Positions 13,112-19,205 of a DNA stretch of 23,365 nucleotides are shown here, one piece after another. The position numbers and the translations under genes are program-made. The stretch comes from a virus. Location: IMG/VR virus record IMGVR_UViG_3300027801_000171, positions 1-23,365 of that record; one strand, written 5' to 3'. The notes below the pieces were generated by a model. It did no database searches, was not told where the DNA came from, and worked only from the letters and a program-made list of their open reading frames with translations. Every line of letters begins with the position of its first letter. The stretch's first letter is position 1.

Positions 13112-14051
13112 ACTCAACCGCTTTTTCAGCAGCTTTGATTTTACGTTGTTGGTTCGCACCAAACCACTGACTGTGAAGTCTAGTATCTTTGTTACGTCCT
13201 TGAACGTGATCTGTATGATACGTCACAGAGTTAAGTGCTTGCCACCAAGAACCTTCTGCAAAGTTAGATCCAGGTTGTGTTTCAATCACATCGTGTGCCG
13301 CTTTTGCCATACGAGATAAACTGTCGTATGTTGCTTGTTTTGGTAGATCATCTCCACCTGATGTTAATGGGAATACTTCACTGTAGTAGTTAAGTAACTG
13401 ATCAGCAGTAAATCTCTTGTTACCAAGGAACTCTGCCATATCTCTATATTTACCGAACTTCTCGTGTGCAAGACCCAGTGTTTCTTTCACTGTATCCGCA
13501 TTAAACTCTGATCTGTGAGATAGTTTAGTTCCAACTGTCACATCTTGTTCTAGTGACATTGTTAGTGTATTGTTACATACAACACGGATTGGAGTAAATC
13601 GTATATCGATTGACTTACCGTATGTGTGTGGGTTTGAGAATAGTAGATATGAATCTACCTGATCACCACCAAATAGGTCAAATGATTCTTTAACCTTTGC
13701 AAGTGCCCATACCATTTCTCCACCTTTCAGTGAACCAGCAGTATGCATTTCCATATCACCAGAGTTAACAAAATCTGAGAAGAACTCAAATGCTGTTTCA
13801 TTCTGTACAGGATGCCAGTTTTCACCTACATTGGTAAGTATCTTACCGTCTGTAGAACGTACTAACGACTTCTGTCCTGTTTTGATTTTCTCACCGTTGT
13901 GTTCGATGAATGATTCGCGTTCGTGAACTGTCCAGTCACAACCAGACTTCTCCATCATCATCATTGGTGTTAATTCGTTGGAGACTTCCACTCCTAGGCC
14001 GTGCCAAGGTGTTTCACCCGCATATGCCATTGTTTCTAATTCATGTGCCAT
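13095..14051 (-). CDS. DUF932 / phage-plasmid-like protein (TIGR03299 type)
   Basis: 318 residues. The start MAHELETMAYAGETPWHGLG is the hallmark N-terminus of this family, found on many phages and plasmids; RFTPIRVVCNNTLTMSL and the later GSWWQALNSVTYHTDH also fit. The biochemical role is not established; the family is usually found near replication or defence-related genes. AGGAG stands seven bases before the ATG at 14051, favouring it over an upstream in-frame ATG at 14108 that lies on the promoter. A strong sigma70-type promoter stands in front. Confidence 0.85.
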   Translation of the reverse strand: MAHELETMAYAGETPWHGLGVEVSNELTPMMMMEKSGCDWTVHERESFIEHNGEKIKTGQKSLVRSTDGKILTNVGENWHPVQNETAFEFFSDFVNSGDMEMHTAGSLKGGEMVWALAKVKESFDLFGGDQVDSYLLFSNPHTYGKSIDIRFTPIRVVCNNTLTMSLEQDVTVGTKLSHRSEFNADTVKETLGLAHEKFGKYRDMAEFLGNKRFTADQLLNYYSEVFPLTSGGDDLPKQATYDSLSRMAKAAHDVIETQPGSNFAEGSWWQALNSVTYHTDHVQGRNKDTRLHSQWFGANQQRKIKAAEKAVEYANVA

Positions 14052-14079
14052 TATATGACTCCTCTTATCTAATATATAC

Positions 14080-14108
14080 AGTATATATGTATTCAAAACA
14101 AAAGTCAA
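14080..14108 (-). promoter_or_regulatory. Sigma70-type promoter for the DUF932 gene
   Basis: Minus strand: TTGACT (14108-14103), 17-base spacer, TATACT (14085-14080), about 30 bases before the start codon. It lies in an 86-base gene-free gap after the dehydrogenase gene. Nearby TATA repeats make the exact -10 slightly uncertain. Confidence 0.8.
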
Positions 14109-14137
14109 GTTGTTTTGTAATTAAAATAAAAGTGTGT

Positions 14138-15007
14138 CTATTCTGTCACAGTTGAGTTATATGTGATGTTTTGTTCTTTTTCCCTGTCGTCTAACATGTA
14201 CTGAGATCTGTATAGATTGTTTACATCCATTACCTCTTCTAGAACTGTAAGACTTCCTTGTGCAAAATTGGCAATTGCAGCGGTATCCTTGGGGAAACAC
14301 GATCCACCAAATCCTTTTTTACCATCAAAGCCAGGCACCTTGGTGTGTCCATTACCAATACGTTTGTCATATCCGACCGCATTTGCAACTACTGAGTACC
14401 TACTATCATATCTGTCGAGAAGATCTTTGAACTGATTGAACCAGAGAACTTTTGTTGCAAGGAATGAGTTGATTCCATACTTGACGAAACTTGCTTCCAT
14501 TGGTGTCATATAGAACACCTTGCATGGACTACACTGGCTGTACTGTTGATATACACGTTTTAATTGTTTGGTGTATTCGTATTCTCCACCCATGATATGA
14601 AACTTGGGGTTGATAAACTCTTCGAGTGCCGCTCTCTCGGTAAGGAACTCTGGATTGTATACAATACGTTCACTACCTATATGTCTAGTTGTGAGTTCGT
14701 CTATAACGTCTGGTGTGACTGTAGATTTGATTACAACCATCCCAGTGGGCATCTCCATAACCTCTGCAACAACCGATTGAATGATTCTGTCATCTATTGT
14801 ACCATCTTCACTCATAGGTGTAGGAACTGAGATAAAGGTAACGTCTGGTGCAAATGCTTCTAGATCACTGACGTGAGTACCATATTGTGGATCGATAATC
14901 ATCAATTCAACGTCATTAGTATTGAATCCATACTCTATTGCTTTACCGACAAATCCATGTCCAACTATCGCAATCTTTTGTTTACCTTTTAACCTATGTT
15001 CGCTCAT
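14138..15007 (-). CDS. UDP-glucose/GDP-mannose dehydrogenase family protein, shortened C-terminus
   Basis: 289 residues. It should oxidise a nucleotide sugar to the uronic acid in two NAD-dependent steps. The NAD-binding loop GHGFVG is at 16-21, a NPEFLTE block at 119-125, and the catalytic cysteine C237 sits in GFGGSCFPKD. Typical UDP-glucose dehydrogenases are 390-450 residues; the protein stops about 50 residues after the catalytic cysteine, so most of the C-terminal UDP-binding domain is absent. There is no sign of a frameshift inside the read part. An in-frame ATG at 15037 is possible, but the ATG at 15007 overlaps the previous stop (ATGA) and has AAGGA upstream. It may alter host surface sugar or supply a virion or DNA modification. 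Confidence 0.8.
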   Translation of the reverse strand: MSEHRLKGKQKIAIVGHGFVGKAIEYGFNTNDVELMIIDPQYGTHVSDLEAFAPDVTFISVPTPMSEDGTIDDRIIQSVVAEVMEMPTGMVVIKSTVTPDVIDELTTRHIGSERIVYNPEFLTERAALEEFINPKFHIMGGEYEYTKQLKRVYQQYSQCSPCKVFYMTPMEASFVKYGINSFLATKVLWFNQFKDLLDRYDSRYSVVANAVGYDKRIGNGHTKVPGFDGKKGFGGSCFPKDTAAIANFAQGSLTVLEEVMDVNNLYRSQYMLDDREKEQNITYNSTVTE

Positions 15008-15555
15008 TCCCAAGTCCTTGTGTTTAATGGTAGACATCCTACGATATGCAATCTTCGTATAAAGTTATGACAATTAAATGCGGTGTGTCTCTTAGTTGTA
15101 TTAGTGAAGTAAATTTTACCCTCTTCTAGATGATATGCTTTATCACGCAAAAGCATCATGCAATCTTCGTTTGTATCTATGGGCAAGTGAATCCGTTGTG
15201 ACCAATCCTTGTGATATGTCAGTACACTCCGTGGTTCCTGTATCATAAGTCTGGTTCTATGTAATTTAAAATGTTCCATAAAAGAATTGATTATGGGTGC
15301 ATCAAACAATGGATATACAAAAGAACATTCCCATTCTTCCGCACCTTTACCCTTTGCTTTTCCAGCTGCTTCTTGACTATATTTGATGCCCTTCTTATCA
15401 GGAGAATCGCTTTGTAAAGAAAACTGTGTCCAATTGATCAGGTTTTTCTGTTCAGATCGATACTTGGTTATTTCCTGTATCTCTTCTTTTAGTTCGGCTA
15501 AATCAAACTCAAAATTATGTATTTGAAATATATCATTTAGAAATGTAGCGTTCAC
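15004..15555 (-). CDS. Aspartyl/asparaginyl beta-hydroxylase-like Fe(II)/2-oxoglutarate oxygenase
   Basis: 183 residues. The iron-binding pattern is seen: YHKDWSQRIHLPI gives H115-x-D117 and R121, then about 40 residues later GKIYFTNTTKRHTAFN (distal H157) and NFIRRLHIVGC. This spacing and the RIHLPI strand match the AspH family (PF05118), cupin-fold enzymes that hydroxylate Asp or Asn side chains or related molecules. The start is GTG (15555), since no ATG is suitably placed; GGGGGA lies about nine bases upstream and the gene overlaps its neighbour by 23 bases. Substrate unknown; it sits among sugar-related genes. Confidence 0.7.
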   Translation of the reverse strand: MNATFLNDIFQIHNFEFDLAELKEEIQEITKYRSEQKNLINWTQFSLQSDSPDKKGIKYSQEAAGKAKGKGAEEWECSFVYPLFDAPIINSFMEHFKLHRTRLMIQEPRSVLTYHKDWSQRIHLPIDTNEDCMMLLRDKAYHLEEGKIYFTNTTKRHTAFNCHNFIRRLHIVGCLPLNTRTWE

Positions 15556-16255
15556 TTTTTAATATCCCCCATGTTTCTTTCCAATGTGCAACTTGGAATG
15601 TGTATCCGTTAGTCAACATTTGCACTCTTTGACCAATCTCAAAATCGTTTCCACCCATCATAGTCATATCCCCAAAGAACAGTATTTTTGCGTGTGGTTC
15701 AAAGTCGTCAATGATTTGTTCCTTACCCTTACCGACTGGCATAATGTCCATACCAGTTTCGCCTGCTACTTGGGATACTATACCATATTTGTCACCATAA
15801 ATCAAGTTAAATTCTTCAGAAATTTTCTTTCTTTCATTCATAAGGTAATCGTGTTTTACATAACGTTGACGTTGATCAGTAGTTGCTTTTCTACCAAGGA
15901 TACTGAAGTTTAGTAATCCTGGTCGTTCATCAAAGTGCCACCCTGTAAACGGCCTCCATGCACTTTGGTTTAATTTACTTTCAAGGTATTTCCAAGGTTC
16001 TTCTGGTAACGTCCAATCGTTGTTATAGACGTTCCTACCGTTCTGCCATACAGAATTGCCTGCACAGTTGTACACTCGGTTTACACCTTTGAATAAGGTC
16101 TCTCCAATTTGTTCGATTGTTTTGGGAGCATCACTGCCTGTTGCGAGGTAGACATCATTGATTAATATAAAATTGCAGAACCATTCGTGGAATGATTCGT
16201 CCATTTTACTTCTACTTGGTGTTAATGTACCATCTACGTCGAATATAAACTTCAT
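15533..16255 (-). CDS. Phosphomannomutase-like HAD enzyme (eukaryote-type PMM family)
   Basis: 240 residues. FDVDGTLTPSR holds the two HAD aspartates (D6, D8), ATGSD (38-42) fits the second motif, ERPGLLNFSILGR (110-122) matches the sugar-phosphate cap region of PMM, and GDMTMMGGNDFEIG (195-208) is close to the GDKTxPGGND(Y/F)EI signature. These enzymes convert mannose-6-phosphate and mannose-1-phosphate, feeding GDP-mannose. The length is near the usual 245. The preferred ATG at 16255 overlaps the previous stop (ATGA); a GTG at 16264 is also in frame. With the dehydrogenase two genes on, it suggests nucleotide-sugar remodelling. A phosphatase role in place of a mutase cannot be excluded. Confidence 0.8.
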   Translation of the reverse strand: MKFIFDVDGTLTPSRSKMDESFHEWFCNFILINDVYLATGSDAPKTIEQIGETLFKGVNRVYNCAGNSVWQNGRNVYNNDWTLPEEPWKYLESKLNQSAWRPFTGWHFDERPGLLNFSILGRKATTDQRQRYVKHDYLMNERKKISEEFNLIYGDKYGIVSQVAGETGMDIMPVGKGKEQIIDDFEPHAKILFFGDMTMMGGNDFEIGQRVQMLTNGYTFQVAHWKETWGILKSERYISK

Positions 16256-17070
16256 TCTAACCACCAGTTTCCATCTATTGTATTCTGAATAAACTTTGTA
16301 TACTTTTTGTTAACTCTGATACTTTTGTCTTCTACCCAATGACCTTCTGTCAACATAAAATCGTCAATGTAGTAATCTACAAAAACAATACCATTTTCTG
16401 CTTCTATGTCTACTTCTATTGTACGTGGTATCCAACTATTTATACTCACCTCATAACTGCCTATCAATTGGCCACTTGGATAGGAGACTCCATCATACGT
16501 GATTGTATCCTTTTCTTTCCATAGATCCTTTAATACTTCTAAGTATGTTTCATCTAACCATTCGCAACCTGTCGAATTATTCTCCAATGATGGTTTAGGA
16601 TCGGTAGATCCTTTGAACAGCCTGATATTACAGGTCAGAACATTTGGCACAATTTTAGTTGTCGCACCTCTAAAGGTAAGACTAATATCTTCTTTCCAGA
16701 TATTTCTTCCTATGATTTCGTGAAAGATCAATTCTATGTCTAGATGCCTATGATCTAGAGATGTGTATTTTTCATTTACAAAGGTAACTCTGTCAGAGAA
16801 TCCCATTTCTTCTATAATATACTTTCCTAGTTCAAATATACTAGGATCTTTTTCGTATGCATATATGTGTTTTGCTCCATGATGTAATGCCATGAGAGTT
16901 AGAATACCTGTACCGAAACCAACATCGACACATACTTTATTTTTTGATTGTTTTAGTAGTTCCCAATACCATTGATTTCGAGGTTTGTCGAATATCATTT
17001 TTGGATAGTGACCTATTTTCCAAGGTGCCATCCAAGGGTGCAACTGTTGTATTTTATTCTTCATTATCAT
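16252..17070 (-). CDS. SAM-dependent methyltransferase (PRMT-like Rossmann type)
   Basis: 272 residues. VDVGFGTGILTL (48-59) is motif I for S-adenosylmethionine, with acidic E73 at the end of the next strand (IYAYEKD). HEIIGRNIWKED (117-128) sits where protein arginine methyltransferases carry the SExxG double-E region. The C-terminal half (about 150-272) is beta-rich, like the PRMT barrel. The substrate (protein, sugar or small molecule) is not known. ATGs at 17070 and 17064 are both possible; neither has a ribosome site, and a promoter -10 lies only five bases before the first ATG, so the message may be leaderless. It overlaps the next gene as ATGA. Confidence 0.7.
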   Translation of the reverse strand: MIMKNKIQQLHPWMAPWKIGHYPKMIFDKPRNQWYWELLKQSKNKVCVDVGFGTGILTLMALHHGAKHIYAYEKDPSIFELGKYIIEEMGFSDRVTFVNEKYTSLDHRHLDIELIFHEIIGRNIWKEDISLTFRGATTKIVPNVLTCNIRLFKGSTDPKPSLENNSTGCEWLDETYLEVLKDLWKEKDTITYDGVSYPSGQLIGSYEVSINSWIPRTIEVDIEAENGIVFVDYYIDDFMLTEGHWVEDKSIRVNKKYTKFIQNTIDGNWWLE

Positions 17071-17074
17071 AAGT

Positions 17075-17103
17075 AGTATATAGGTCGTGAAAATAGGGGT
17101 TAA
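17075..17103 (-). promoter_or_regulatory. Possible promoter for a leaderless methyltransferase message
   Basis: Minus strand: TTAACC (17103-17098, four of six consensus bases), 17-base spacer, TATACT (17080-17075). Transcription would start at or just before the start codon. Its -35 overlaps the stem of the preceding hairpin. Confidence 0.5.
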
Positions 17104-17113
17104 CCAAGACCCC
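17096..17113 (-). terminator. Weak hairpin terminator after the 31-codon ORF
   Basis: Minus-strand stem GGGGT (17113-17109) pairs with ACCCC (17100-17096) around an eight-base loop and is followed by TATTTT. The stem is short and the T-run imperfect, so read-through into the methyltransferase is likely. Confidence 0.45.
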
Positions 17114-17121
17114 CGACGCGA

Positions 17122-17217
17122 CTATTCAGTGTCGAACTTTTTTCCAGATAGATATTTTACCTGTGGTTTTGGTTTTATTTTGAATAACTTCATAAGTATT
17201 TCAGTGATTTTATCCAT
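17122..17217 (-). CDS. 31-residue small basic ORF
   Basis: ATG at 17217 to TAG at 17122, product beginning MDKITEILMKLFKIKPKPQV and ending LSGKKFDTE. AAAGG lies nine bases before the ATG. It fills the space between the outer-membrane protein gene and a hairpin terminator, which argues that it is expressed. The N-terminal half is a short amphipathic helix; the rest is basic and proline-containing. No family recognised. Confidence 0.45.
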   Translation of the reverse strand: MDKITEILMKLFKIKPKPQVKYLSGKKFDTE

Positions 17218-17237
17218 AATAATAAACCTTTACTTTT

Positions 17238-17585
17238 TTAGAAACTAAATGCCATTCCAATGGTAACGTCACTGTATTCGAACTTGCTAGTTAAAGATAG
17301 TTTTGAATAAGCAGATAATCCACCTGAGATTGGCATAGTGCCTTTGATTGAAGATCCTGAGATCGCAATTGAGTTACCACTTGAGTAAGACCAATCCATT
17401 GCTGGACGAACTGTGATACCCATTACTGATGCAGTTACTCCTACGTCACCTGACCATGCTTTTGCTTTTACCGCATACTCTACTGATGCGTCTGGTTTGA
17501 TTGATGACAGTAATCCGCCACCTTCTGCTTGTGCGGAAACTGCTGTTACTGCAACTAATGCACTTGCTAAAATTAAACTTTTCAT
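17238..17585 (-). CDS. Small secreted outer-membrane beta-barrel-like protein
   Basis: 115 residues. A classical signal peptide (MKSLILASALVAVTAVSAQA, cleavage after residue 20) leads to a 95-residue mature part with alternating polar and hydrophobic residues in short strands (SVEYAVKAKAWSGDVGVTAS, FEYSDVTIGMAFSF) and a C-terminal phenylalanine, the usual recognition signal for outer-membrane barrel insertion. It lacks cysteines. The ATG at 17585 has AAGGAA upstream; a longer in-frame version to 17645 would run into tmRNA structure. It follows the tmRNA gene with no separate promoter visible. It may coat or alter the host outer membrane, for example to block further phage adsorption; a virion part is an alternative. 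Confidence 0.7.
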   Translation of the reverse strand: MKSLILASALVAVTAVSAQAEGGGLLSSIKPDASVEYAVKAKAWSGDVGVTASVMGITVRPAMDWSYSSGNSIAISGSSIKGTMPISGGLSAYSKLSLTSKFEYSDVTIGMAFSF

Positions 17586-17655
17586 GTTTTTTTCCTTGTT
17601 ATGAAAATGATTGTACGACTTTTCTGTTGCCAAGTAAGTCGTCAACTCCGTTAAA

Positions 17656-17700
17656 TTAAGCTGCTAGAGCGAATTCACGTGGTGCAAAGTTATCGTTTGC
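17656..17700 (-). other. tmRNA proteolysis-tag reading frame
   Basis: The resume codon GCA at 17700-17698 opens 14 codons for ANDNFAPREFALAA, then TAA. The ALAA end is the usual degron for ClpXP-type proteases; the first alanine comes from the charged tmRNA itself in addition to this frame. The ANDNF start matches alphaproteobacterial tags I recall; the PRE centre is less familiar. Confidence 0.9.
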
Positions 17701-17786
17701 ATTTGTAGTTTTGTTCCAATTACGGAGAACAACCGATAGTCTCCACTTCCCTACAACGTATGTCGATTCTATTTCTCCCCCATCAA

Positions 17787-17874
17787 ATACACTTCCAATC
17801 ATCCGACCCCAGTGTTCCAGTGTCGTCTTTTGGTGTTACAGCACCACGCACCTGTAAGTACGATGGAAGTGTAT
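17787..17874 (-). repeat. Inverted repeat closing the tmRNA intervening segment
   Basis: ATACACTTCCA (17874-17864) right after the CCA end pairs perfectly over 11 bases with TGGAAGTGTAT (17797-17787) just before the coding piece. It would extend the acceptor stem in the precursor and present both mature ends for cutting by host RNase P and 3' processing enzymes. A TGGTG/CACCA hairpin lies inside the loop. Confidence 0.85.
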
Positions 17875-17958
17875 ATGGTGGAGGAGATGGGTACTGCCCC
17901 CATGTCCATTCCGTTTTCAAGTTGTTTCGTCAACTATGTTAATACGACTATTTAACCA

Positions 17959-18037
17959 TAAATAATCGTCTGTGTCCAGTATATAAATCTTTTTTAAATA
18001 CACTGTGATAAAATAGTTACACTAAATTATCGTCTGT
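17959..18037 (-). repeat. Near-identical 15-base direct repeats upstream of the tmRNA
   Basis: ACAGACGATAATTTA (18037-18023), which spans the stop codon of the small membrane protein, recurs with one change as ACAGACGATTATTTA (17973-17959) just ahead of the tmRNA acceptor piece. The segment between them is AT-rich and contains a TATACT (17983-17978) without a good -35. The repeats may mark a past insertion or duplication, or be a binding site. Confidence 0.5.
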
Positions 18038-18257
18038 TCCATATTGAATATAGAACCCATACGGCAACTAATCCCATTAGCCCTTCTGAACCAATGCCTG
18101 CCATTATGCTTGACACGTTACTTATCACGCTCATGTCACCCATGAATGGGATTGCACCCATACCGAGGACTTCTACAATGATTGCTAACGCAGCAATGCT
18201 AACACCGAGGTCTGCTAATCCAGACGCCCATGCTTTTACATTTGCTATTACTTCCAT
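18027..18257 (-). CDS. Small two-helix membrane protein, holin candidate
   Basis: 76 residues. Two hydrophobic helices at about 16-37 and 58-73 are joined by a short loop containing GDMSVISN; the tail is WNRR. This fits the topology of class II holins, but similar small membrane proteins with other roles are common in marine T4-like phages. AAAGGA stands six bases before the ATG at 18257; an ATG at 18272 lies upstream in frame but lacks a ribosome site. An exact late promoter is 33 bases upstream, so it is expressed late, which suits lysis or virion assembly. Confidence 0.65.
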   Translation of the reverse strand: MEVIANVKAWASGLADLGVSIAALAIIVEVLGMGAIPFMGDMSVISNVSSIMAGIGSEGLMGLVAVWVLYSIWNRR

Positions 18258-18289
18258 ACTAAATCCTTTCATGATAGTTAGTATGAGAT

Positions 18290-18297
18290 TATTTATA
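18290..18297 (-). promoter_or_regulatory. T4-type late promoter for the membrane protein and possibly tmRNA
   Basis: Exact TATAAATA on the minus strand, 33 bases before the chosen start codon and just downstream of a terminator hairpin. No terminator is seen before the tmRNA, so late transcripts could include tmRNA and the outer-membrane protein. Confidence 0.8.
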
Positions 18298-18310
18298 TAA
18301 AATATCGCCT

Positions 18311-18330
18311 ATACGCGGAAATCCGCGTAT
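18311..18330 (-). terminator. Hairpin terminator at the end of the nucleotide/replication block
   Basis: Perfect 8-bp stem ATACGCGG/CCGCGTAT around a four-base loop, beginning within the stop codon of the TauD-like gene. The following tract (AGGCGATATTTT) has few Ts, so termination may be partial. Confidence 0.7.
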
Positions 18331-19205
18331 TATTCTGTTGCAATTATGTTACTATAATCACATGCGATTCTGTGTAAAACTCTGTTGGGCATTCCTTCGA
18401 ATTCCCATCTTTTGTGTATACTCAACCACTGTTCTGAGAGAACTACATCACCATCTTCCCAGTCGTGGTGGTATGCAAACTTTGGTTTCAATACATGTTT
18501 CTTGACTTCTTCAATCAAGTCTTTGAAGTCCACATCTGACATACCGTCAATACCAAACATTTGTAGGAATGGAAAGTATATACCTTCTAGTCCAGCCGCA
18601 TTCTCCATGACTATTGGAAATAGGTTTTCTTTGTTCACATGTTCGTTAAAGAATTTACTTGTACTGTATTTACCACTCTCATATCCAAAGTATGCCTTCT
18701 TACCCTTTAATCTATCTCTGAGTTTCTCGGGCATCTTCCTATACGCTTCGATCATATTGATCCAAGACGTCCTAGAACCCTCTGTACCTTTCTTACCGTA
18801 CAACCATATCAATGGCATACGTTTCTTATTCGATGGTTGATTTGCATGCCAGTCTAATGCACTGACGTGGCCAAACAAGCCTTCTTCTCCGTGTTTATCC
18901 TTCTCCCCAGTTACTCTGAGTATTCCATCCTGTAGGGATATGTGTTTGGTGCGTTCGTGAGTTGTACTCTGAACCTTACCTAACTTTCTACAGAATGCAA
19001 GTTCCTCATCTGGTGTTAAATCTTGGTCTTTGAAGACAACAACCATCTGTGTCATTACAGCCGATCCAATTTTTGTTATCTCATAATCAGTTAGATCTTG
19101 TATCCTACCCCTGACAATAACAGTCCATTGGTTGGGGTGGTATTCCCATCCCCATCTTTCTATAAGCGTCATACTGCCACCAACCCATCTTTCTACATGC
19201 GTCAT
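18330..19205 (-). CDS. TauD/TfdA-like Fe(II)/2-oxoglutarate dioxygenase with altered metal site
   Basis: 291 residues. LDWHANQPS (118-125) aligns with the metal motif H-x-D of TauD but reads H120-A-N122. The distal part matches well: WEDGDVVLSEQWLSIHKR (H264) and NRVLHRIACDYS with R275 as the likely 2-oxoglutarate contact. Asparagine for aspartate could change metal binding or open a site for another ligand, or be normal in this phage subfamily. The first 22 codons contain an imperfect 33-base tandem duplication (MTHVERW / MTLIERW), so the true start may be 19205 or 19172; GGTGG precedes the second. It overlaps the previous stop. Substrate unknown. Confidence 0.7.
   Translation of the reverse strand: MTHVERWVGGSMTLIERWGWEYHPNQWTVIVRGRIQDLTDYEITKIGSAVMTQMVVVFKDQDLTPDEELAFCRKLGKVQSTTHERTKHISLQDGILRVTGEKDKHGEEGLFGHVSALDWHANQPSNKKRMPLIWLYGKKGTEGSRTSWINMIEAYRKMPEKLRDRLKGKKAYFGYESGKYSTSKFFNEHVNKENLFPIVMENAAGLEGIYFPFLQMFGIDGMSDVDFKDLIEEVKKHVLKPKFAYHHDWEDGDVVLSEQWLSIHKRWEFEGMPNRVLHRIACDYSNIIATE

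Larger units (their letters stand above)
17615..17950 (-). ncRNA. ssrA: Circularly permuted (two-piece) tmRNA
   Basis: Order on the minus strand: acceptor piece, intervening segment, coding piece, as in alphaproteobacterial two-piece tmRNA. The acceptor piece ends GGAC, T-stem ATGGG/CCCAT (17903-17899 with 17891-17887) around a seven-base loop, acceptor strand CTCCTCC (17886-17880), A, CCA (17878-17876). After 94 bases the coding piece starts GGGGGAG (17781-17775), which pairs fully with CTCCTCC and gives G3-U70, the alanine-tRNA identity pair. AATCGAC fits the conserved D-region. GGAGA/TCTCC plus CGGTT/AATTG can form a pseudoknot just before the tag. The tag ANDNFAPREFALAA is at 17700-17659, with TAA at 17656-17658. 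Outer ends are approximate: ACGACT after the tag can pair with AGTCGT at 17949-17944, or with AAGTCGT at 17621-17615. It would rescue stalled ribosomes and mark the product for proteolysis. Confidence 0.92.

Noticed and set aside
16437-16444. Exact TATAAATA on the minus strand inside the methyltransferase gene
   Set aside because: It sits mid-gene with no nearby start codon in the right place. An eight-base AT match is expected by chance in this DNA, so an internal late promoter is possible but not claimed.
17876-17907. Possible separate tRNA gene
   Set aside because: There is a T-arm and CCA but no anticodon arm upstream. The pairing 5' strand is 94 bases downstream with a tag frame, which explains it as permuted tmRNA.
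17978-18006. TATACT as a dedicated tmRNA promoter
   Set aside because: The hexamer 17 bases upstream (ACAGTG) does not resemble a -35, so it is mentioned only as a weak possibility.
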